The notes under the pieces are model-generated. The model made no database searches. It saw only the letters and a program-made list of their open reading frames with translations, and was not told where the DNA came from. A stretch of DNA of 64,000 nt from Leucocoprinus leucothites (lineage: Eukaryota > Basidiomycota > Agaricomycetes > Agaricales > Agaricaceae). A program made the translations under genes and the position numbers. This document shows positions 47,220-59,100 of this stretch, in pieces; positions within the stretch are counted from its first letter, which is position 1; every line of letters starts with the position of its first letter. The DNA lies in contig JAACJO010000004.1 in NCBI GenBank assembly GCA_013368445.1, positions 744,001-808,000 on the forward strand, in the 5' to 3' direction.

Positions 47220-48708
47220 ATGTCCGCAAGGAGAGACTGCCATTATATTCTCGGTATACCGCCAAATGCAACAATGAAAGAAATCAAACAGGCGTACAAA
47301 GCAATGGTGAGAGTGATATTTCGATCTTGGAAGCTTGACGCTCAAGTACTCGTGGGCACGCAGGCATTACAATGGCACCCTGATCGCCATCCGAATGACG
47401 CTGAACACGCGACACGCCGCTTTCTTGAGGTCAATTGAAAGGTCGCTTATGCAACGTCGCTCATTCTCTCCGTAGGTTCAAGACGCCTACCAGATGTTGA
47501 TGCGGGAATGCTATCCCTGGGATTCGGCTATCTCTTCTCCGGTGCACCAGCGAGCCGAGAGTACCTCGACCTACCAGTCTGGGTCGTGTTTCTCCTCATC
47601 AGCCTCTACACTTGGTTCATTTATCCATGTCTCTGCTTCGAGCATGGATTCCTTAGTGACCCCTGCATCTACTATTAAGAGCAGCACATCGTCGGACAAA
47701 TCATACCCATCAGATTCACAATGGTTTGGCGGGAGCCAGCCTACCGTCGATTCTCATCCCCCACAATATGCTAAAGATGACCATATACGACGAACCCATT
47801 TTCCATCCATGTCGCCACTTGGGCGGATGCGTGCCAGCCATAGCTCCGAGAATCTGCGGCATAATTCAAATATGTGGTCAAATTACACTCCACCATCGCT
47901 TCCCAAGTACAGTACGACCAGGACCTCGAGGGATTCGTGAGTCCCCAAAATGCAAGTTGCTTCGCACCCTGACCTAGAGCCTGAACTAGCCATACATTCA
48001 CCATTGTTCCCCCCTCGCGTCAGCACCATTCTCCGCCGCCAGCGTCTTCTTGGGATCACTATCGGCTCCACGAAAATCATCAGGCTTTGTCCTTACGTTC
48101 CCTTGGCATTGGTCCAGCGAAAGAATGGATGTACAGCCTAGGACTCAGCCTCGAAGAACTACTGAACGGGAAACATTGCACCTTCTCCTTATCTCGAAAC
48201 CTTATTTCGGGTAAGAGCCAAAACGTTGTGCTTGAGGTTGAGATTCCTCCTGGCTGCCGTGAGGGAGTAAGAATTTTTTGTCGCGGGGTTGGTCACGAGC
48301 GAAAAGATGGTACACGACAGGCTATTGCGTTTATCATTGAAGAACTTGGTCATGAACATTTTTCACGAACCAACGACGACCTATTTTTAGACGTGAAGAT
48401 CCCTTGGAACGACTCCTTGCGCCGTCAAGCAGCAGATTTTGCGGTTGAAGGGCTTGATAGGCAGAAACACCGCTTCCGTATCGACTACCCTAAGGACCGG
48501 ATGCTGAAAGGGAAGTCTGTGATTAGGGGAGCCGGCATGCCGATCAGAAGTCGAGGGAAGGTCGTAGGAAGGGGCAGTCTCTTCGTCCAGTATGTTCTTA
48601 TGACGCTCCTATCAAGCTCATAGCTAAGAAACTCGCAGATGGGAAATTATACCGCATCATCCGAGGGTACTTAACTTCGTGAAGCGGTTTATGCACTTTC
48701 GAAAGTGA
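47220..48708 (+). CDS. DnaJ/Hsp40 co-chaperone, type II-like, Ser-rich linker
   Basis: J-domain protein that should stimulate Hsp70 ATPase and hand over clients. Exons: 47220-47306, 47364-47429, 47476-47936, 47990-48589, 48639-48708; the sum is 1284 nt, 427 aa. The J domain occupies residues 1-65: CHYILGIPPNATMKEIKQAY, then QWHPDRHPNDAE with the HPD tripeptide, then FLEVQDAYQMLM. No zinc-finger CxxCxGxG repeats are present, so it is not type I. In place of a Gly/Phe-rich region there is a stretch of about 175 residues rich in Ser, Thr and His. The C-terminal substrate-binding part (from about residue 235) shows LSLEELLNGKHCTFSLSR, VEIPPGCREGVRIFCRGVG and RTNDDLFLDVKIPWNDSLRR, as in Sis1/DNAJB proteins. 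It ends in HHPRVLNFVKRFMHFRK, shorter than usual after the second beta-sandwich. The second intron uses a GTCAAT donor. Confidence 0.85.
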
Positions 48709-49205
48709 ACTTCAGAGTTTAGCCGGGGAAATGGTTAGACTTGGGACCCCCTTCAAGCCTGCTATCGTGTTCTGTGCATTCGATGTAACCCAAAGTCTAT
48801 CTTTATCATAATTAGCCTTTACGTGAATCCGTTCAGAGTCCTTCCATCTTTCACACGTTAGGTTCTCAGAGGAGCGCCACCATCAATGTTCAGACGCTCG
48901 CGTTCAACCTCCTTCAGCAGCTCCATGTTCATCCTGGCTACGCCAGCCCCACAGTATATTTTATTCGCAGGGATAGGAGCGAATATGTATGCCCGGATGC
49001 GTATCGACTCCGCTCTCGGTTGCTCTTCCAGCAAAGAATTGGCTTCCTGAGAAATGATGATCTCACGCGCGTCGGAAGATACCCCAGAAAACATATGACT
49101 TCGCTTGCTCGAGGAATGTGATTTCCAGCATGGTCATCAAGGGTTTGCTCCAAGCTTGATTCTTCCCAAGCTTGTGTCTAAATTCCACCAAGCTCTCGTT
49201 AGTTG
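48709..49205. other. Spacer, 497 bp
   Basis: 3' flank of the DnaJ gene and upstream region of the GMC gene, both on the plus strand. No gene or clear element seen. Confidence 0.5.
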
Positions 49206-51906
49206 ATGCTCAGACGCCGTTTTACACGTCAGCTCTCAGCTCTCGCCCTCTTTGCCATCTCCCTCGTTTCTTTTCGACGCGCTCGCGCCTTGCCTCTCGG
49301 ACCACGTAATAAATTTCTTTGGATATCGACCATTACAATGGCTTTCATGCTGCGTCAAATCATGCAGAGTACCTCCTCTAAACTGGTGACCGATCATTCA
49401 AAGATTGGAAAGAAAGTAGGAGACACGAAGAATGTGGATTTCGATGAGTATGACTTTGTGATTGTAGGTGGTGGTATGTCTTTCTCTTTCAAGTTCATTC
49501 GATGATGCTTATGAGGTATAGGAACCGCTGGCTGTGTTTTGGCTGCCCGCCTTACAGAGGATCCTTCAGTCCGCGTCCTGGTACTTGAGTCTGGTGGAAG
49601 GTGAGGCTTCATGTGATGTATCCTCACCCTGGTTGTCCTGACTGCTTTGTGATTGAAAGTGGAAGGAGCCTCATGTTCACGAGAATACCCATAGCGTTCG
49701 CCCTCCTCCTTCGTACCAAGCATGTTTACCAGCTCTATACCGAACCTCAGTCGGATGCTAAGAAGCAGAGGAAATTTTGGCCTAGGGCGAGGATGCTGGG
49801 AGGATGTGAGTTTTGACTTTGGCTTCATGAAGAAATAACACATTGACAACTGCTGTCTAGGTTCATCCATCAACGCTGAAATGTAATTTACTTGCTCTGG
49901 TTCGCGTTCTGCACTCATCTCTTGAGCGATATAGGGCCCAATATGGTTCTCCTCAAGACTACGATGAGTGGGGTAAGATCATTAATGATGAGGCCTGGTC
50001 TTGGAAGAACTTGAGCAAGTGGGTAGAGTCTGCATCTGTCTCCGTTCAGCTAGCTAACACTGCCAATTGGTTAGATACTTCTCTAAGTTTGAGAGATACG
50101 AGGATGATGCTAGATACCCTGATGTGAACAGTGGTATCAAGGGAAAGGGCCCCGTTCGTGTGGGCTACTTTAGTGACCTTCAAAACGTGTGCCGAGACTT
50201 TGTTCAAGCCTGCACGAAGATTGGCGTGCCTCTATGCCATGACTTCAATACTCACGCCGGTACGAAAGGTGTCAATCGCGTATGTTCTTCCTCTACTCGC
50301 TTGAATCACGTCTCAACTTTACCCTTAGATGAGTGAGTCTTTCTCAGGTCCTTCTCGGAGTACAGGATCTGAGCTTGTGCAGTGACCTACATCGATGAAA
50401 ACCGAACTCGTGTCTCTGCTGAGACAGCATACCTGACTGAGGATGTTCTGAATCGGCCCAATTTGAAGATTGCGATAAATGCTACTGTCACGAAAATTCT
50501 CTTCGAGAAGAACGGTGATGAAACGAAGGCCATTGGCGTCGAGTTTGCGAAAACTAAGAATGGGCAACGCTACACCGTTCGTGCAAAGAAAGAGGTCCTC
50601 GTGACGTAGGTGGCGCCTCTTATACTCGGTTTCCTGCCTGACATGCCTTTTAGCGCCGGTGCAATCCATTCTCCTCATGTAGGCATTCTCGATAGAGCTG
50701 TGGAACGGTTCCTGACGCTTCACCCCTCCAGATATTGATGCTCTCCGGCGTTGGTCCAGCAGACCACCTCAAGAGTAAGAACATCCCAGTTGTCCGCGAT
50801 CTCCCGGGTGTCGGCGCAAACCTAGCCGACCATCCTGTCGTCGACCTATACTTTAAAGACAAACATAACAAAAGCGTGAAACATGTCAAGCCCACCACTA
50901 TTGGTGACATTCCTAAATTTCTCGGCTCTCTATTCGAATATCTCTTGCACAAAAGCGGACCTTTAACAGGAAACGTGAGTTGAATTCTTCGGGCTTCTTC
51001 GCATGCTAAGCAATGGTAATGTCAGGTTGGCGAAGCTGCAGCATTCATTCGCACCGATGATCCTTCTCTCTTCCCCGACAGTGATTTCAAAAACAAGGTC
51101 AAGGATACTACCTCGGGAGAAAATGGACCAGATCTTGAGATTTTCATCAGTCCGATGGGATACAAGGTATGCAGTCTGGATAAAGATATGGCTATGTTGC
51201 TCAAGCGAGCTTTAGGAGCACGCCAGGTACATTTTCCCCATGCACACTTTCTCTGTTCATTGCTGCCTGGTTCGGTAAGTCCTTTGAAACGAATTTGAGG
51301 GCATATTTCACTCAACTCTTCCAGACCCGCGAGTAAAGGGACTTTGACCCTGAAAACGACCAATCCCTTTGACCTCCCTGCTGTGGATCCCAAGTGCGCA
51401 ACTCTTTGTTCATTCTCCAGACTCTTGCTGAATCTATCACCATAGGTACCTCTCAGCTCCTGAAGACATTGAGAAGATCCGTCGTGGCCTACGCTTCATT
51501 CTCAAGGTTGCAAAGCAGGAACCTCTCTCGGGTCATGTTGACTACACTTACAAGAACAAACTCCTCGACACTGATCGCGAAAAGGCTACTGATGAAGAGC
51601 TCGAGGAGATCATTCGGGAAAGAGTCGAAACGTTGTACCATCCCGCTTGCACATGTCGTATGGCCCCTGAAGCCGATAAGGGCGTTGTCGACTCTCACTT
51701 GAAGGTCTATGGCATCAAAGGGTTGAGAGTTGCAGATGCTTCGGTGTTCCCGGAAATCGTTTCTGGCCATACTGTGAGTTATATTTTGTTTGGGGATCTC
51801 GGTGTGGTACCTGACAAGTGATATGCAGACCGGTGCTTGCTATGCTATAGCCGAGCATGCTGCCGATATCATCAAGGCCGAATATAATCTCAACTCCAAA
51901 GCCTAA
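49206..51906 (+). CDS. GMC oxidoreductase, FAD-dependent, N-terminally anchored
   Basis: Glucose-methanol-choline family flavoenzyme, close in pattern to fungal alcohol/aryl-alcohol-type oxidases or dehydrogenases. There are 14 exons: 49206-49473, 49522-49600, 49660-49805, 49861-49882, 49935-50018, 50075-50283, 50383-50605, 50654-50678, 50732-50974, 51026-51166, 51216-51274, 51325-51393, 51446-51773, 51829-51906; the sum is 1974 nt, 657 aa. FAD motif FVIVGGGTAGCVLAARL; first GMC signature ARMLGGCSSINAEM; second signature AGAIHSPHILMLSGVGPADH; active-site His pair in LYHPACTCRM (His588) and VSGHTTGACYA (His631). The N-terminus has two hydrophobic segments (about 9-23 and 36-52), suggesting a membrane anchor or signal anchor. 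The 22-nt fourth exon and the 25-nt eighth exon carry the two signature motifs. The ATG at 49206 begins the only open frame reaching the FAD motif. The substrate cannot be read from the sequence. Confidence 0.9.
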
Positions 51907-52278
51907 GATAGTTTTTACTACGCTTCGTTTTCTATCATTACTGGAGGCGGATAGAAAGATTAGCTTATACTTATACCCATGTCTTGTTATCAAAATGGAA
52001 GTTTTGTATGTCCAGGTCCATAGTTCATTCAGGTGACAGATACCACATATCAGGCAAGGATAGTCTGAGGTCATAGGGAAGATATATTCGTCCGACACTA
52101 TACTCGAGTACAATCCGACTGGCTGAACCAGTGGTCAACACTGGAAGAACTGAGGTCTCGGATGGGAAAAGACAAGAAGACATGGAACACAGAAGCAGGA
52201 AGCATTAGAGATTAAATCAAAAGGAAATGATCGGAGGATGGTTTGGATTATGCTGTTCGATGAAAATCATGATGTTCG
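51907..52278. other. Convergent 3' flanks, 372 bp
   Basis: Region between the stop codons of the GMC gene (plus) and the GBD/FH3 gene (minus). It should hold both polyadenylation regions. No gene seen. Confidence 0.5.
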
Positions 52279-54528
52279 TTAATCAAATCTGATGGGCTCG
52301 ACCCTCTTTGGAGAGGGAAGTGCCGGTGGGAGAGCAGATCGCTTAGTAGGAGTACCAGGTTGGGATTGTGGAGGGTGGCGTGGCGTACGACGACCAGAGT
52401 TTGGAGCAGATGCCTGTTGGGCTGCGGCAGCCGCAAGCTGAGGGTTCTTGCAAAGTGCTGCCGGAGGAAAACCGATCAGGCGGGACACAGTGTATGGAAG
52501 TTCATAGCCTGCTTGGATGGCGTGGTTGATGTAACGGGAGAGTTCGAGATGAAGGGTAGGATAGTACGCCGCGGAAGCTTTACGAGCGATCTAGGATAAC
52601 CACTTATGTGAAACCCAGTTGATGGATGATTGTAAGAGCTACTCACGAGGATGATACGTTCAAGACCGGACAGGAAGAGGTCTTGGTGGAAACGATACGC
52701 AGAGAAATCGTGTTCCTTCGCCATACCCAAAGACGCGACGCTTTGGGCAATTGCATTGAGTAATTTAATGTGCGCTGTCTTCATTTAGGTGATGAGCAGT
52801 GTAAGGGATATCAGTATCCAAGTAAATGGGGAGCTCACCAGGTAACCCATAGCCTCAAACTCAACGCCACCCGTCATACCACCAGGCGCCCGAGGTTTCT
52901 CCACTTTGGTGTCGTCAGTCTCAGAAAGGACCCATATAGTATTGTTGGGATGGCAGAATACCCAGAAAAAGTCTCTGCAGATATCTGACAGTTCTTGGAG
53001 GTATGTTCTATAGATTCTGGGTTTATGAAGATTTTCAATGAAAGCATGAGGAGAAATCGGGGTTTTGGGACATTCAGATGGCGGAGGGGCAGGAGTAAGC
53101 AGTAAAGCACGGATGAGAGAGAACATATTTTTGTGGGGAGTAGGAAGAACGATAAGGTTTGACGTCGGTAAGGAACTCTCGCTTTCCCATGCTTCACGTT
53201 GTCGACGAGACGAGCCGGAAGGTAGTGAGGAGGGAGGATACAGTTCGAAGAGCAGGAGAAGTAGGTCAACGATCAGTTGGCGAGTAGCAACCTCGCCCGG
53301 CTTTTTGTCTGAATACAATAGAGAAACGAGTTGGATGAAAGGAGTCGGGCATGAGCTACGCAAGGCGAAACAACCAATAGACGACGTTGACAGGGCTTTG
53401 AAACATCGCAGTAATTCATGGAGGACGCGATCATCATGTTGTTCTTCTCTACGAGGAAGTGAGTCGTTGAAGGGTCAAATGCAAAGGCTCGAAGCTCACC
53501 TCCATTCGACCTCGAGAATTTCGTTCAGCCTAGTTAGAAGGGCAGAGTATCCCCCCAGCCTCAAGAACTCCTGCGACCAGCTAAGTGGGGTTTCAGCATG
53601 GTATTTCATCAAATCTAGTCTGAGTGCCTCACCTGGCAGATTCATTGCGTAAGAGCAATCGCAGCTTTTTTACGTCTTCAATATCAAGCTGCAAGCTTGA
53701 TGTACCAGTCAAGATGCTACAAAACTTGGTTGGCGAAATGTTCTTTGCTCGTACAGTGCCCTTATCCTTGGCACTCAGAGGTCCAGGGGCTAAAGTCAAA
53801 TCTGCTGATGAGTCTGTGGCGAGGTTGACCTGGCTTCGAGAAAAGAGTCGTTGAGCATCAAAAGATAGACCGCGGCTGTGACTGCCGCTCGCTTTCCGAG
53901 GCGAGGACGCCGAGAGATAGGGTGAATGATGGGCAGAGACCTGACCACCGGCAAATGGTGGATGAGGCGGTTCGAAGGCATCTCTATCGGTGCCAAGATT
54001 TTGCAAAGGAGACCCAAGGGACTCTGTGGACACTGCACGCCTGAGGGTACCCCTTGGCGTACCGGGGAGGACAGATGGAATTTCTCTAGGTTGCTTGGCA
54101 AGGATGGTTGACGACTTGAGCATGGCAGCCTTCACCGTAGAGTCCATGCCCACGAGTTTGGGCCGCAAAGTTGACGGTATTTGAAGGTCATTCTGAGGTT
54201 CAAATAATTGAGACGACTTAGTCTGCCCCTTAATTAGTCTAGCACTTACGAGGAGCTGATCGAAAGCACTATCCATTTCGACTTGATCAGCAGATGAGGA
54301 AGGAGTCTGATCTCTGTTATTGCTCTCGGAGCGCTTCTTCTTGTCGTTTGAGTTTGTGCCAGTCTTGCCACTGTGAAGAGTATTCTTCATGCTCCGGTTC
54401 ATTGGCTGCTGCCCCCCGCCAAAGCTTGGGTAGTTCTCCTTCGCTGTATTCGAAACATCCTGCAAGCTCGTGACCATGGTAAAGTCAGTCGAAGGGGGTC
54501 TTCGAGACGGCAGAATACTCTTGAACAT
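52279..54528 (-). CDS. Formin-type GBD/FH3 protein lacking FH1/FH2
   Basis: Armadillo-like GTPase-binding protein. Exons: 54528-54250, 54192-53633, 53580-53500, 53448-52839, 52778-52647, 52590-52279; the sum is 1974 nt, 657 aa. A Ser/Thr-rich N-tail (1-92) leads to DLQIPSTLRPKLVGMDS, a basic/Ser linker, and then the Drf_GBD-like helices: DIEDVKKLRLLLRNESASW, FLRLGGYSALLTRLNEIL, HDDRVLHELLRCFKAL, then YSDKKPGEVATRQLIVDLLL. The C-terminus (from about 600) is a low-complexity SGRRTPRHPPQSQPGTPTKR tail. There is no poly-proline FH1 and no FH2 actin-nucleating domain before the stop, so it cannot nucleate actin by itself. By family it should bind a Rho-type GTPase or form a scaffold in polarised growth. 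The ATG at 54528 was used; a TTG further up is the only earlier start. It is divergent from the GH17 gene. Confidence 0.82.
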
Positions 54529-54900
54529 AGTAGTTGTTGTGGTCGAGGTCGCGCTGTCAGGAGCCAACTGAGTTCAACTTCTAAATCGGGGAGTAGTTCG
54601 AACCAGCACGCGTCTAATCACGTGGTATGTCACGCGATATATAATTTCGGCAAGAGTAGACCGTCCGGTGGATCGGGATTCGGCCTGGCGGACGCTAAGC
54701 GCCAAATGTGGTTCAATGTTGTCCATTTTTGGCCCACCAATCAGCGTTAACGGTTGCTGTGCCGGGAGGTCCAAATTTAGGCAGTTGCCAAAGGGGCACC
54801 GCAAACGAGAACGCACTGCGCTTGTGTCGTTTCAACCTTGATCGTTACTTCCACTCTTCCTCTCTCTCTGTGATTTTTCACGAACTCTCAAAAGACTCAA
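54529..54900. promoter_or_regulatory. Divergent promoter, GBD/FH3 gene and GH17 gene
   Basis: 372 bp between opposite start codons. It contains CACGTG at 54619-54624 and a pyrimidine-rich tract (54845-54880) just before the GH17 ATG. No TATA box is obvious. Confidence 0.55.
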
Positions 54901-56972
54901 ATGCAAGCTTACAGAGATAATCCATTCGGTGACCCACGATCGAATCCTAGCTATGACAACGGACCCGTGAGTATGGCTTGCAGGTGATCTGCTGAGCTTT
55001 CTGCGGATCACTGCCGCATCATATTACCGTTCAAGTCGCAAACTTACGAGTATAAAATGTACAGACGGGTCACCAATATGACGGCCACGACGCTTCACAA
55101 GGCTACCCAGGAATCCCTCTTAGCGGTCAAGGCGACTACCGCAACGTCGCAACCATGTCACAGCCTGATTTAGGTAGCAATGTGGACCGACCGACCTCGA
55201 CTTCGCAATGGGATAGCTCGCGCTATAATCAAGGATCGACTTGGGTGAATGAACAAGAAAAACAGACCCGACGCTCAAAGATTGTGGTAAGTGGCACGCC
55301 CAAATCTCAAGCCCTCATAAAGGGCCATCGCTGAAGCAAGTGCAGGTCATTGCTGGGGTGGTTGTCCTTGTCATCATCATTGCAGTGTCTGTATCCGTTG
55401 GCGTTACAGTTGGCCGAAGGAACTCTAGCCACAATAACAATAGCAATTCCCCATCATCGTCTGGCGTGTCGAATCCTGATGCAGTCAACCAGACCGATCC
55501 TAATGATCCCAGCACTTTCGTGAAGGACCCTAACTTGCATCAGGCCTTCTATGGAATCGCGTATACTCCAGTAGGATCGCAGTTGCCTGACTGTGGAAAT
55601 AGCCTAGGTAAGTCATCTTTTAGCCATATTCCGCGATACCCGTTTCTTATGGAATTGGTACAGCCGCTGTCATCCAAGACATTCAAGTAAGCTTTCTCAA
55701 ACATTATCATTTCTTAGATGCTGATAGACGATTGCGCTACAGCTTCTTTCCCAAATAACTAAGGTACCCCTCCTCTGTCGTGTCTTCAACCTCGATCCTC
55801 ACCATAATCCTAGCGAGTTCGACTCTACGGTGCAGACTGTAATCAGAGCGCTTTGGTGGTCAGCCTTTTCGCAGTTACTACAAGATCGAACAACCACTGA
55901 CAATTTCACAGCTAGAGGCTATTAAACAAACAAAAGTCGATATGACGGTTTATCTCGGGAATTATCCAATTCCTACCGACGGCGGCGCTGCCTATGCCCG
56001 ACAAAAGGACATACTTAAGCAAGCTATTGAAACGTATGGTGCAGGTCCTATTGGCGGTGTCACTGTTGGCAACGAATTTATGCTCAAGTACGCTGTTTAC
56101 CTTATTCTCCGCTGCGCTCAACACAGCTGATGACGATTTGCAAATTTTCCAGTTGGCTCAACGATAACGGTGGTGGTGAGGCGAACTCTCCCGTCGGCGC
56201 TCAGGGTGCTCAGCTCCTCATCTCTAACATTTCTGATACCAAAACTATGCTCAATGGCATGAGTTTGAGCAAGTCCATACCCGTTGGTAATGCAGACGCA
56301 GGTGCTTTCTTCAACAATGACGTACTAGCAGCCGTTGAGTATGGGGTAAGCTATCTCTTCTCGCCGGCAGATTATGTATTGGTATGCTCAGCAGCTCCTT
56401 ACCAGATGGCAAATGTCCACCCATGGTTTGCAAATCAAACTATAGATGCTGCAGCATCTTGGACGATGCAATTTTTCCAAGAAAACAATGTCGCTATAGC
56501 CAACGCCTTGGCCAACAAGCCCATTATGTCCATTGCCGAGACTGGTGAGTTTAGTTTGCCTCATGTTACAACTTTCGAGCTGACTACCTCATGAAACAAC
56601 CAGGCTGGCCGACGGTATGTAATAGCCCGTTTCTTGCATAACTACGCTCTCATCCGCTTCATTAGAAATCCTCTGATGCTGGAAATGCCAACAACGGCGC
56701 CTCAGTGGCATCAATACCCAACCTCCAAAAGTTCATCGATACCTTCGTCTGTCAAGCTAACTCTGCAGGCGTGGAATATTACTTCTTCGAATTTGCTGAC
56801 GAAGACTGGAAAGACAAGCAATTTGGCGGTGTTGAGGGTTGGTGGGGTCTATTCAACCAAAAGTAAGTCATACTCCTAATCAACCACACACACCTGATTA
56901 CTCATCATACGGTATGTTCAAAGCCGCACTTTGAAGAGTGGTATTACAATACCCACTTGCCAAGCTCCCTGA
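54901..56972 (+). CDS. GH17 beta-1,3-glucanase/glucanosyltransferase, type II membrane protein
   Basis: Glycoside hydrolase family 17 enzyme acting on cell-wall beta-1,3-glucan. There are 12 exons: 54901-54966, 55065-55286, 55346-55607, 55664-55686, 55743-55763, 55814-55858, 55912-56087, 56153-56345, 56406-56544, 56604-56614, 56666-56862, 56924-56972; the sum is 1404 nt, 467 aa. A cytoplasmic N-tail of about 90 residues (MQAYRDNPFGDPRSNPSYDN) precedes one TM helix at about 97-119 (VIAGVVVLVIIIAVSVSVGV) and an Asn/Ser-rich linker. The catalytic TIM barrel runs from AFYGIAYTPVGSQLPDCGN to the C-terminus. Likely acid/base Glu268 is in VTVGNE and likely nucleophile Glu381 in AETGWPT; YYFFEFADEDWK is also typical. 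There is no secretory signal, so anchoring is by the TM helix with the enzyme outside. Exons of 23, 21 and 11 nt occur; the 11-nt one encodes WPT of the nucleophile motif. Confidence 0.92.
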
Positions 56973-59100
56973 GAGGGCTTTTTTGGCCGCTTGCCGTGAT
57001 ACCTCATCTCGTTCACGCATCTTTGATGCTTTCGGACCTTTGATTTTACCCACCTTGACGATCAGACTGAGCTCCCTCCGCGTTATATCTTATGTTGAAT
57101 TACCCCTCGCATCTAACCTGACGATTGTTATATCACCGGACTGAAGGACTGCAGATATCTTTGACGTTTTTGTATTGAACTATTACTTATTGTTTTGCTA
57201 GCTTACCACCGTCTCCTACGTAGTCTTTTTTATATAAAAAGAGTCGGTCTTTGGACCTAAACCTTCGATCCAGTGGTATCGGAATTGGCCCGCAAGACCA
57301 TTGAGGCTCTGCGGTTTTCGAGTCAACGGTGCTAGAACACCGTGTGTGCAAGCGATTGTCATGGGAGGCGGGGCTGATCTTAGGGCCGGAAATTCGAGAG
57401 ACGAGATAGACCGAAAGCTTTTGTTCATACGATTAGGTGACTAATTGCTTGTGTTACAGAAGCTCATAATGAATGAAGAGAATTATATTCAAGGGAGTAG
57501 ACATGCTCATAATTCATATATTGAACGCAATCGCAATTCACTGGAGCTGTCAACTGTGGGCATCCACCAGCGATGGACGAGCTCCGATAGTACGGAGAGG
57601 TGAAACAAAGAGGAGTACAGGCGATGATCCCCTCCCACCAGATAACAAATAAAAGATAGTAGCCATTCCTCCGGAGGTCTAGGGATCCAGCAAACCGTCC
57701 AGGAGAAAGGATAATTAAGGCAGAAAGAACTGTGGTATTGGTAATTTGCCGCGTGCTAGTTAAGGGTAACCGTTGACAAGTTCCACACCTCGGAACGTTG
57801 ACACTGTAGATTTTTCCCAAGGGTATGAGAGCGACCTAGAACGCCGGCTATTGACTTAGGTGTAGCTTATCTCGTCCAATTATCGCCCTGGTTTTACGTA
57901 TGAGATCGATAGAAGCACATAGACAAAACCTTGTAGACAGTAACAGCGGAACGGTCTACCAGGCGAAGACACATTCGTTCAGGATTTGTAGGTTTATCGT
58001 CTTCGCCGCAAGCGGCGCCGGGTCTGGAGAGGAAGAACTGGCAAGAGTCATCCTCACCAGCGCTCCGTCAATACGGATGTTTCAAACTAACACGACTGGG
58101 CTCTCAAGTCCGGTGATGATGTATGGTTTTCAGCGGCAATCTTGACAACCTCAATTGACAGAAGCAGGTCGGCCAGTAAGTGTCATAGACTAGCTGATAT
58201 CTTAATCTAGGAACATATGCTGATGCTGTTTTTCCAGTCGAAGATCCAATGCATATAATCAAAACAAGGCAGGAGGCCCGTAAGAACAGCGCTCTGATCA
58301 CAAGATGCTCCTTGAGGCCTTGAGGGCTTGAAGATTCCTACCAAAGACGATTGTTCCCGAAAGTGCCATAGTTATCTTAGTCAACTTCTTTCTTAGGCTT
58401 CTTCGCCACAGTCACAGTGATGGGGTCGGCTGCATGGTACTGCCTATTACTTTGGAGCGAGAAGATTTAGCCACAGTCAATGCATACTTGAGACCACCAA
58501 CAACGAGCGATCCGATTGTAGTGAAAGACTCTGATAATCATGTTCCGGAGAGGCAAAATTGAAGAAAGATCAAATGGGCGAAGGAGCCTGGGGGGAGCGC
58601 ATTGGCTGGAGCCTGGCGTTGACAGATGCCATCCTCATGATCAGTGAGTTTCCACCAATTGGGATATGTGATAGGCGGGCTATCTACGGTACAAACATAA
58701 CGAGATGATCAGATGGCACCAAGCGCTCGCGCAATGGCAAGGATCACCGGCGCATCACACCTGATCATGACCATTGTTTCTCGTCAGCTCAGCCATCTCT
58801 TTACTGCTACCTCAACTGGGCCCACAGGAACCAGCAACTGGATTGTTGGACCTGTTTCCACAATCCATCTATGTCGCATCTGTATCGATCAGGCAACTTG
58901 CAGAAGACGGGAGAACTTTATTTTAGATACTCATCATGATGTTGATGCTGGTGTGAGTCTATATCAGCATCCACCGAGCCATGTCATCAAGTGTGAGTGT
59001 TTTACTACTAGTAGTGGCAGGGAGTATTTTTGTTACGAGTTATATCTTTCCAGCGACTACTTATACATAAAGCGAGTACCGTGTCATCTCGTCAGGTACA
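56973..59100. other. Spacer, 2.1 kb
   Basis: 3' flank of GH17 and upstream region of the first 7-TM gene. Short ORFs (57464-57820 minus, 58713-59117 plus) show no family motif. The latter overlaps the start of the 7-TM gene in another frame. No gene supported. Confidence 0.5.

Noticed and set aside
50269..50382. GMC intron with a GTGTCA donor at 50269
   Set aside because: It keeps the frame but deletes the conserved GVNRVLTYID segment; the donor at 50284 keeps it and stays in frame.
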